A stretch of 60,854 bases of DNA. Origin: Bolinopsis microptera. Taxonomy: Eukaryota > Ctenophora > Tentaculata > Lobata > Bolinopsidae. This document shows, in pieces, positions 53,280 through 60,854 of the stretch (its first letter is position 1; every line of letters starts with the position of its first letter). The notes below the pieces were generated by a model. That model saw only the letters and a list, made by a program, of their open reading frames with translations. It ran no database searches and had not been told where the DNA came from. The stretch lies in assembly GCF_026151205.1 (NCBI RefSeq), contig NW_026971787.1, positions 1 through 60,854 of the forward strand, read 5' to 3'. A program made the translations under genes and the position numbers.

Positions 53280-55040
53280 CTCTTACGGGCTTTGTCTGCT
53301 CGATACACTAAAATCACCAGACCCATCTTAAAAGACGTATTTTTGACCGTAGAATCGATTAAAAGTGGTTAGAAGTGTTTATAATGGGGGTTACCTGGTT
53401 TTATTTTGAAAAAACCGATTTTCGGCCCCAAAAATGGCCATTTTTTGAGGTTTTTAAGAAATTTCGACAGGTTAATTCAATCAGAAAGCTTAGATATTTT
53501 GGGTTCTTGTACATTTTTATTTGCCGCACTAGCTTATACTAATATAATAAGCACACACAAGAGTTTACCTGGTCAAAATTTTAAAAAACCTCCCAAAAAA
53601 AATGTTTTTTTGCGCGCTAAATTTTTTCGGCTCTTTATACATCCACAATGAAATATTTTTGCCCACAAAGTGCTTTAATACAGTTTAATAATAGTATTTG
53701 ATAGTTTTCCAGCGTCAAAACAAGTTTTGAAAGCGGAAGAAAAAATTATATTTTTCGTGGTGCTGAGCACTTTGAAAATTTTTGAATAAAATCGAGCGCT
53801 ACCGTAAAATTTTAGTAACCCTTCCCTGAAACTCATTTAAGTTTTTGTACCGGTAGTGTTTTGACCTTTTCTGAAGTTCATGCCTTCTCTGGCTTAATTT
53901 CATTTAATATTGTTTAATACAGTAAGTGTTTTATAATAGTAGAGTGCCATTTCTAATACTTCAATGTTATATTGTTGAGATACCTTTACTTGGCTGATTA
54001 CCTTTTGTTAATACAATTTCACCAATTTAGTATTGCATTGCTTATATTTGGATTTATAATTTATCGATTGTGGGTATGAATAAACTTTTGGTTCACAATC
54101 AACAATATAATGTCTACTGTGTGGTACCCTTACAAGATTAATTATAGATATTTTGACAGGAATGCCTGACTTAAACCCCCTCATCCATCACTCATTCCGT
54201 GTTACCTTTTGGATGTGGAGGAACCCTACCACAAACTGAAATTTTGTAAAGGTACCCTTCAGTACATAAATAGAGCACTGTAAATAATATAGATTAGTTA
54301 CTGCTATCTTCTCAATGCGAATAAATGTATAGATGCTGCATTGAATTCATGAAGATATCATTCGTTTTGAGCAATCATTCCCTTAGCTCCCCCGTTCTTT
54401 GATTGTTTCAAAGAAGTAATCAAACTACAATATGTATTGTTTAGTTACATCTATTGCTTGTTATTTAAGCCATTTCATCTCTAGTAGATTCAAATAATTT
54501 CTGTAATTCTGAATTATGTTGCTGAACAAACTTGACAATCACCATTAGAAAGAAGGTGACATGTTTATGGACCCAGAACTAGCTGAGACAGTTCTCTGTG
54601 TACATGCGAATCACTTCAAGAATCTTCTTGATGAAAGAAGCTTGTGTGGTTTGTTAAAAGACTTCAATCCGCTCACAGCCATGCAGATTAAGACGAATTT
54701 AGATCGACATTATTTTGATAACAATGAAAACTCAAATGGTTTGATTTTTAGCTAAATTACCATAATTATTATAATTAATTAAGTACAGGCTGACAATGTT
54801 TCATTTCACAAACTGTATATGAATAATGTAAGCTGTTCAAACAGCTTTGTTAGATGATGTTATCGATGCTGTATAAGTTGAAACCTTTTGATGATGAGAG
54901 GTACATGAACAAACCTACACTAAACAATACTACATTCCAGCTTGAAACGAAATGAGTGGAGTTGAACGACGCCCTGTTTATCGAAACTACATCAATCAAC
55001 TTTTCAACTATGCAGGTTATTAATGAAATGAAATGAAATA
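53280..55040. other. no recognisable gene
   Basis: Small frames at 53406-53651 and 54561-54755 show no motif or splice support. A start-like MSGVERRPVYRNYINQ frame at 54951 is cut by the RTE tail at about 55020. Confidence 0.4.
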
Positions 55041-55400
55041 CTACTACTTTGTCGGAACTAAGTCCGATCTACGCCAGATAACCCCCTCCATATATCCCTG
55101 TCCCGCAACCAGGGTTCACAGTTCCTCTTTTGAGTTTGTCCCAATTTCCTTCAGTAACATAGACAAGTAGCTTTGTCTTGGTCGGCCTTGCTGTGCTCTA
55201 CTATGCATAGGTTTCCATAAGACTAAATCACTGGCAAGTAGCTCAAGATGTATGATGCAGTGTCCCGCCATTTTTAGTCTCCTGCTTAGTAACTTGTTTG
55301 ACAGCCTTGGTAGACTACCATACAAAGTTATATTGCTGACCTTGTCCTTCCATGAGATACCCAGCACCATACGTAGCATCTTTGTGTATGTCCCGTCCAA
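55020..55400 (-). mobile_element. RTE-like LINE 3' fragment
   Basis: The minus frame reads LDGTYTKMLRMVLGISWKD, ITLYGSLPRLSNKL, RRLKMAGHCIIH, LVLWKPMHSRAQQGRPR and KEEL, then a stop, then GYMEG and WRRSDLVP. This is the C-terminal end of an RTE-type ORF2 with its 3' terminus GTCGGAACTAAGTCCGAT and an ACT/AAATG tail. It is the uninterrupted counterpart of 13013-13690. The RT domain is missing. Confidence 0.8.
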
Positions 55401-55404
55401 TACA

Positions 55405-56370
55405 AATGAAACAAATTATTTTTATCCCGCTTATATCAACAATCAAAATTAAAAACTTATGGACGTATATCACTCATTATTATGTATCACTCTCTAACAT
55501 CTTGTCCTCACTACAAATATTACCACTTCTGATATATACATGACTGACATGTTTTAACTGGAGAAAGGGTTCGCACAGTGGTAGTTTTATAAACCACTTT
55601 TAATTTATTGACCTATTATACCTAGTGGTAGTTTTATAGGACGCATTTAATTTATTTACTTATTATACTAAGTATTTATTTTTGGTGACTGTATCACCCA
55701 GTTTTAACATTTGATAATTGTACAGTTTATTGACGACACATTGACTGAATGTTATTTTATATTCTAATTTATATTCTAGATATTTTATTTATTTTTCAAC
55801 AGACGACAACTTCCTGTTTTTTCTTCTATATTAGTTACTCATATCTCTTTTACAGACTTTTTTACAAGGACATTGACAGATGATACTCACATTAGGCATT
55901 CATTATTGCATCTAAATTATTTCACTTGCATTAGGTTTAGAAATTTATTCTCTGGTTAACAGATTTCAAATGTTTAATTAATTTGTAGTATGACAGTAAG
56001 GTATATAAGAAGTTATTTAATTTTGCTTGGGCTATTATATTGACTATTGAGGTTTAATGATGATATGGAATTTGAATTCTATATAAATTTACACTATGTG
56101 GTTGGGGCATTTTGCATAGTAAATATGGTTACTACTCCTATATATCATATTATTTGATTGGTATTCGATTTCTGATTATTTCTCTAGGAATATGATTATT
56201 ATATCTCAATTTGGCTTTAGGTAGGGTGCCCCGCTAAAAGAACTGGATTCTTCCAGGAAGCATCCCGTGCACAGACCTTGGTCTACATATATAATATTAA
56301 ATTATTAACCATTCATTCTGTATGTGCACGAAAATTTATTTCAATCAATAATAATGTTTTTTTGTGTCTT
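55405..56370. other. AT-rich, no recognisable gene
   Basis: It contains a repeated AGTGGTAGTTTTATA (55581, 55625). The right part (56200-56370) may be the 3' region of the ORF1 pseudogene interrupted at 56379. Confidence 0.4.
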
Positions 56371-57490
56371 CTTTGGCTCAGGCATGGCTCCAGCTCAAAA
56401 TCTTTGGGTGGGTGCAGCTTGGCGCACGGCGGGGGGGGGGGGGGGGGGGGGGGGAGTTGAAGCCCCCTGGAAAATTTTGGAATTTTACTCTCCTAAACGT
56501 GTTTTAATATCTTCAAAACAACCTCAATTGATTACAGAAGTCAATTGACCCTTAGTTTATACAAAATTTGACAATTTTTGTGTGAACATTTTCAAATCGT
56601 TTGGGTGGGTGCAACACCCTTTGGGTGGGTGCGCACCCACCCGAACCTACATGGTGGAGCCATGCCTGCTTTGGCTATCTGTTTCATTTCCAAGACCAAC
56701 CGCTGATGGATAACTCGATCTTCAGGTGATCGATCTGGAGAGATGAAAACAGTCTTATGATCTTCACATAGTCTCAGCTTTTTGGCATTTACTAATATCT
56801 GATGAACGGTTAGTTAGAATTATCTAGCGAAACTTTGACTGGTCTCGTCTTGTTGGCTGATTTTCTCCCAACCCAGATAGCTTCAAAACGTGGTTTTTCT
56901 TCAATCTGCTGAAAAATCACGGTAACTTTATTGCACAGTTCCTCTTCATCAGTCTCCTTCAAACCAAAGATGAGCACATTCCTACTGCGATCCTCTTCCG
57001 ATACATCATTCTGTACAACCTTTTTAAAATTCTCTTCTGCAAGCACAGGTGCATTTTTAGTCACAGCTTGACTGTATGACTTCATCTCAGCTTGGACAGT
57101 GTCTTGAACGGCGGTCTTGACGGTGGAGTGCATGGATTCCAACTGCTTCGATTTAGTTTCCAGAAGTTCAGTACTTTGCGATCGGATAAGATCGCTCTTC
57201 AACTCCTCCATATCTTTCTTGTTATCCAGAAACGTACTTACATGATTATCGGTAGTCTGATACACAGAATACAAATTATAAATGTTTTACTGAAACTGAC
57301 TTCACTGGCTTTTTGAACGTTTCAACTGAAAACTCAGATTTATTGTCACAGTTCGTAGCTTACGCGAGTTCAGTGATCCAACCGTTATAGACCTCATACT
57401 CTTCAGTAATGTAGGTAGAATAAACTGACAATCTTTGAAGAGTATCCATTTCCTCCATCGTTTACTTGTACTTGTATAAAGTAAAAACAC
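56345..57490 (-). pseudogene. decayed LINE ORF1 (relative of 18023-18919)
   Basis: From an ATG near 57450 (MEEMDTLQRLSVYSTY) the frame meets a stop, then continues with a coiled coil (MEELKSDLIRS, SKQLESMHSTVKTAV) and the RRM-like core (EEDRSRNVLIFGLKE, RPVKVSLDNSN). A frameshift follows, then VHQILVNAKKLRLCEDHKTV, FISPDRSPEDR and LVLEMKQIAKED. The hAT-like MITE splits the last codons. The motifs match the intact ORF1 at 18 kb, including the tacaagtaca leader before the start. Confidence 0.8.
56379..56668. mobile_element. hAT-like MITE, 290 bp
   Basis: Perfect 14-bp inverted ends CAGGCATGGCTCCA / TGGAGCCATGCCTG and a perfect 8-bp target duplication CTTTGGCT (56371-56378, 56669-56676). The interior holds a 26-base G-run and repeated TTTGGGTGGGTGC. 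The CAGG start and 8-bp duplication are those of hAT elements. It interrupts the ORF1 pseudogene: the coding similarity continues on both sides. Confidence 0.93.
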
Positions 57491-57735
57491 AGTACCAGCA
57501 AAATGGCAGTTGTAATGTAGCGATAAAATAGAGATAAGAGCTAGATTATCAACACGTAAAAAAACTGTAAAACTGTATCATAATATTATTATGCTTTTAA
57601 CATCATCTGTTGTGATATACATGACAAAGGGTTGGAAATGTACAGTAACCTTACTATATTGCAATTACACAATATTATGTGAACGACCCCTAACCCCTTA
57701 TAGGCTCTATAAGTGTTGAAAAATGATAACTGCAG

Positions 57736-57879
57736 GATTTCAAAATGTACAAGGCATCATATCAAAGATTGCATATGCCCGAAAGAAGGACAAATCCAAT
57801 TCGGCTCTCTGGATGTATGGAAAGCTCTCAACCTTCCAGAAAAGGACTGTTCAAAGGAACACTTAAATCCCTCCGACAG
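57736..57879 (+). pseudogene. possible THAP-like exon
   Basis: Between TAACTGCAG and CGACAG|GTAATT, one frame reads KCTRHHIKDCICPKEGQIQF, then LDVWKALNLPEKDCSKEHL and NPSD. W-x-ALNLP...CSK-H-x-PSD resembles the THAP zinc domain, but its first Cys pair and the variable loop are wrong. The phase does not match the next exon, so the link to it is unproven. Confidence 0.3.
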
Positions 57880-58167
57880 GTAATTATTATAAATAATAAT
57901 TTAGTCTACACTTCATTATGTCAAACCACCTACTATAATGAAGAACTAAAATTGTTGTGTTAACCAAGTTTAATGTGACTCAATTTTGGTGGAACTTTAG
58001 AATTTGGACGTTATATCTATCATGTTCATCTTAAATCTCATATTATATACTCAATATTCAATTAAACAGACAAAGATAACCTCTCTAGGCCCTCTGGTGG
58101 TGACGTATAAGTGCTTTCTCAGTACTTTCTCTCGCTTTTGGACAAATCCAGTGAGTTAACTTTTTAT

Positions 58168-58333
58168 CAGTGGATTTTGACCGGGGCCGGCGAGCCCCAA
58201 TATAGCCGGGGCCGGGGCTGACCACTGAGAATTGGCCGGGGCCAGGGTTTACCTTTGGCGAATTGCCAATTTTTGGCCGGGGCCGGGAAGGGCTGGGGGT
58301 TGTGATTTTGGCCGGGGCACCGGGCGACCACTG
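58168..58333. mobile_element. hAT-like MITE, 166 bp
   Basis: CAGTGG and CCACTG ends with a perfect 8-bp target duplication CTTTTTAT (58160-58167, 58334-58341). The interior is GC-rich with repeated GGCCGGGGCC and small palindromes. It is typical of short hAT-derived MITEs and is unlike the 290-bp element in sequence. Confidence 0.88.
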
Positions 58334-58681
58334 CTTTTTATGTCACGATTTTTAAAACTTTATTCATAAGTTTATGAAACATCAAAACTTTGCATGCTCT
58401 GCATTATGTAAAGTCAGTCATGCACTAGAGCACAGTTCACATATAATAACCTAATCCAGCCTAGGGGAGGGGGTTTGAAATCGCTTGTGCTAGAGTGATT
58501 TATACTCAATAGCTATGTGAAAAGTGGCTCAAGGAGGGGAGACCGACGTAAACAATTTTGAATTGGTAGAAGTTAAGTTTAGGCTTTAATAAAAAACTAT
58601 TTAAAGAATATCATTCTTTTACCACAGACATAAGACTTTGCCGTAGGGTATACAAAAATGTGACCATTCATCGATTTTCAG

Positions 58682-58881
58682 AGTGCTGTATCTGTACCCG
58701 AATAGAAATAAAGGATTTAAATGACACAGTTTTCTTCCGCTCTGAAAGTGAACGAATGACAAAACAGTCTAGAGAATTCCTCGCCCTGCTGCAGAAGATC
58801 AATCCTGGGTTGTGCTCACCAAAGCAAACATCTTTTTTGTGTATTCAGTGTCTTAACTATGTAAAAGACAACTATAACAGG
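58682..58881 (+). pseudogene. Cys-rich exon of an unknown gene
   Basis: Between acceptor CGATTTTCAG and donor AACAGG|GTGAGT, 66 codons are open: CCICTRIEIKDLN...EFLALLQKINPGLCSPKQT, then FLCIQCLNYVKDNY. The C-x-x-C...C-x-x-C spacing is like a small N-terminal zinc domain (ZAD-like or a mobile-element zinc module). The exon itself is intact; downstream pieces are frameshifted, so the gene is listed as a pseudogene. Confidence 0.5.
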
Positions 58882-59076
58882 GTGAGTGGTTTCCTCCTGT
58901 TTTACTAACATTTAAAAACATTATTATTCAAAGGTAAATAGACAGCGAGTAGTAATTTTTAATCCATTTCTATCGGATTTGCAAACTTTTAAAATGATAT
59001 AACACTTGTACGATCTCAAACTTATGTGATATGATACTGTTGATATAAATGTGGGAAGTAATAAAGTATTTGCAGG

Positions 59077-59272
59077 TGTACAGTGCTGTTTCTGAAATTG
59101 ACGAATCCTCTTGTGATGAAGATTGAAGAAGCTATTGCCATCCAAGTGGAAAAAGTCCCGCCTTTGTCACCCTCCTCGAATAGAACTAAGAAAATGTGGA
59201 GACTTTCTTCATTTAGTTCCCAATCAAGTGGACCAGATGTTGATTTGTTTGAAATGGACTGAGACTTGTGTT
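59077..59272 (+). pseudogene. continuation exon, frameshifted
   Basis: After an acceptor GTATTTGCAG the phase-0 frame reads VYSAVSEIDESSCDED and stops. Another frame then continues IQVEKVPPLSPSSNRTKK and WRLSSFSSQSSGPDVD. This looks like one acidic/Ser-rich linker with a single frameshift. Confidence 0.35.
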
Positions 59273-59397
59273 TCAAATGCCAGGTTGAACAGGTTTGTGT
59301 GAAACTTGCTCGCAAATATAATTATTATACATATTATCTCGATTTAATTTTAAGAGTATGAGAGGTTATTCTTCTTTAACAATACGAATTTCCCTAG

Positions 59398-59816
59398 ACG
59401 TTAGAAACGAAAAAGGATAGTCTGATTCAAGGAAAAGATAAAAGTTTCTTCGTCGATTTCGCAACATACTATCTGTGGACATCTACAGAAATCGTCAGGA
59501 TCTGTGCAACATCGATGTTAATCCTAATTCGCACATGAACAAGTGCCCTGTTCTTAACCCTGAGAGTCTCGGAAAATATCTCTATAGCAAGCTAGGTAGA
59601 TATCACAAAACATGTCGTTTGAGGTACAGCAACTCGAGGGTGAAACAATTGAAGGGTAAATTATCTGAAGCTGTAAGTTTAAAACCTGTCTCTAAGGCAG
59701 GTTTTAAAATGGAAAGACACGTGTCCACGCACGACAACACCAATGCTGCATTAATGAGTGCAGGTATTGATACGGACCTTTTAACGGACCAGAACTGTAC
59801 CTCGTGTCTGACCTGA
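59398..59816 (+). pseudogene. exon with a YHKTC module, frameshifted
   Basis: After an acceptor TTTCCCTAG, one frame gives LETKKDSLIQGKDKSFF. The next gives RNILSVDIYRNRQDLCNI, CPVLNPESLGKYLYSKLG and RYHKTCRLRYSNSRV, up to a possible donor GCT|GTAAGT at 59672. The H-x-x-C module ahead of an R-x-R-Y-x-N motif is common in uncharacterised invertebrate repeat-associated proteins. The reading continues to a stop at 59816 without the donor. Confidence 0.4.
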
Positions 59817-60489
59817 AGCTTAAGTACAATGACTATGTGACGTCTAATTTATCTGAGAACGCTGCAAACTCCAGCAATGTTTAATCTGATCACATCAGTT
59901 CTCAGAAAGACAATGTCGGTAAGACGAGTTTGTTTCGACAGCAGCATCGTATCTAATCTTGCCGCAACAATAGATGCGGATAGAGATGATAACACTTTAA
60001 CAAAGACAGCACTCATAAAGGAGATTAGAAAAGAAATCTTTCAATGTAGAAACGAATTCTATCAGAAGATTTATCTTCAAAAACATGTTCGATTTACTGA
60101 TCGGTGGCATCTGTAGAAATATAGTGTTTATGTGGATTAATCTGTTAAAGCAGGGCTATTGTATCATTTTAACATTAACTTTGCATAGTGATGATACGTT
60201 TATTGTGTCTCTTGTGATTATCTATTTCTACAGTGTTACTATACGGTACCACGAGGTTTCTGGCGCAGTGACGCGCTTTCGAGCAAATATCGTGCTAGAT
60301 ACGTCACGCGCCGCAACCGAATCAGATTTAAGTGCACTTTTTCCATTGTAAACACTACATACGACGCGCAACACGTTCTACGAGGTCGAAATTTTCGAGG
60401 TCTCTAACACCAAGATGGAGCAATATTTAATCGATCTGACACTTTCTAGGGCTTAAGCAACCTAAGAGAAATTAGGGGAACAACTCAGA

Positions 60490-60698
60490 AAAAATTTTTA
60501 GTTGATATTCCGGTGTCTGTAGATGTCCGAAGTTTTGGCAGTAAAGTGCTCACAACACAGCTTCTGAAGGCTCTAGAAGGTTCCCGATACCGTCAGAGTG
60601 TTCAGTACACTCCATACTATCATATAGGAACCCTAAAAGAAGTCCCAGGGCTCGTGCAGAAAAGCGTGATATTTGCCCGTAACAGCCTCTACTATTAG
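60490..60698 (+). CDS. unassigned terminal ORF
   Basis: Open from about 60490 (TTQKKFLVDIPVSVDVRSFG) to a stop at the telomere boundary: SKVLTTQLLKALEGSRY, HIGTLKEVPGLVQ and IFARNSLYY. No family is recognised. Its last codons are the inverted end of the 7.4-kb segment, so it may belong to that element. Confidence 0.3.
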
Positions 60699-60854
60699 GG
60701 TTAGGGTTAGGGTTAGGGTTAGGGTTAGGGTTAGGGTTAGGGTTAGGGTTAGGGGTTAGGGGTTAGGGTTAGGGTTAGGGTAGGGGTAGGGTAGGGTTAG
60801 GTTAGGGTTAGGGTTAGGGTTTGGGGTTTGGGTTAGGGGGTTTTTGGTTGGGTT
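60695..60854 (+). repeat. terminal telomeric tract
   Basis: TTAGGG repeats are perfect up to about 60750, then increasingly irregular (TTAGGGG, TAGGGG, TTTGGGG, TTGG) to the window edge. G-strand to the right fits a right-hand chromosome end. Confidence 0.93.

Larger units (their letters stand above)
53271..60694. mobile_element. 7.4-kb inverted-repeat segment between telomeric tracts
   Basis: The left end reads TAGTAGAGGCTCTTACGGGC immediately after a TTAGGG tract. The right end reads GCCCGTAACAGCCTCTACTA immediately before the terminal TTAGGG tract. They are inverted repeats of 20 bp with one mismatch. TTA lies outside both ends, a candidate 3-bp target duplication (as in PIF/Harbinger), though TTA is part of the repeat anyway. 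Inside are decayed exons and later insertions. No transposase was recognised. Confidence 0.6.

Overview
The window is from a metazoan, most likely an invertebrate. It is AT-rich and intron-rich. Host coding exons are bounded by GT-AG splice sites. The mobile elements are of animal type: CR1-like and RTE-like LINEs, a Penelope-like element, and hAT-like and TA-duplicating inverted-repeat elements. The right edge ends in TTAGGG repeats whose G-strand runs rightward, as at the right end of a chromosome, so 51-60.8 kb is read as subtelomere. I cannot name the species.

The main host gene is on the minus strand and was assembled here from splice sites and reading phase. In transcription order its exons are 46387-46454, 45919-46063, 45381-45433, 38326-38401, 16138-16245, about 11115-11615, 10195-10298, 2780-2925, 931-1370 and 685-733. 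It then leaves the window on the left. Every junction keeps the reading frame. Exons 2-5 encode a calponin-homology domain resembling the N-terminus of neuron navigators (NAV2/NAV3, UNC-53). Later exons are low-complexity, and one carries an 11-residue tandem repeat. Introns reach about 22 kb.

Those introns are full of tandem arrays, several of which start exactly at, or within about 30 bp of, an exon boundary. The array at 1816-2780 repeats the exon end together with its 5' splice site. The array at 38402-43659 repeats the branch-point and pyrimidine-tract side of a 3' splice site. Mobile elements have then landed in the arrays: CR1-like copy A (2998-10048, split by a Penelope-like element at 5593-7440), CR1-like copy B (39805-43312), a second CR1/Jockey-like LINE (about 17236-21968, split by an ORF1-only element at about 17918-19258), and two TA-duplicating inverted-repeat elements (22932-23515, 35683-36707). 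A layered foldback element lies at 25717-28125 and an 8-bp-duplicating element at 31368-31808.

Upstream of the navigator-like gene, 46865-48694 (minus) encodes a 609-residue protein of unknown family with a long Val/Glu/Asp/Thr repeat. A truncated, frameshifted copy lies at 51529-51985. From 52555 to the right end, three TTAGGG tracts in the same orientation are separated by two segments with terminal inverted repeats: 52591-53195, and the 7.4-kb segment 53271-60694. The second holds decaying plus-strand exons with Cys/His motifs, an RTE fragment, an ORF1 pseudogene and two hAT-like MITEs with perfect 8-bp target duplications. It looks like a telomeric tract repeatedly invaded by transposons.
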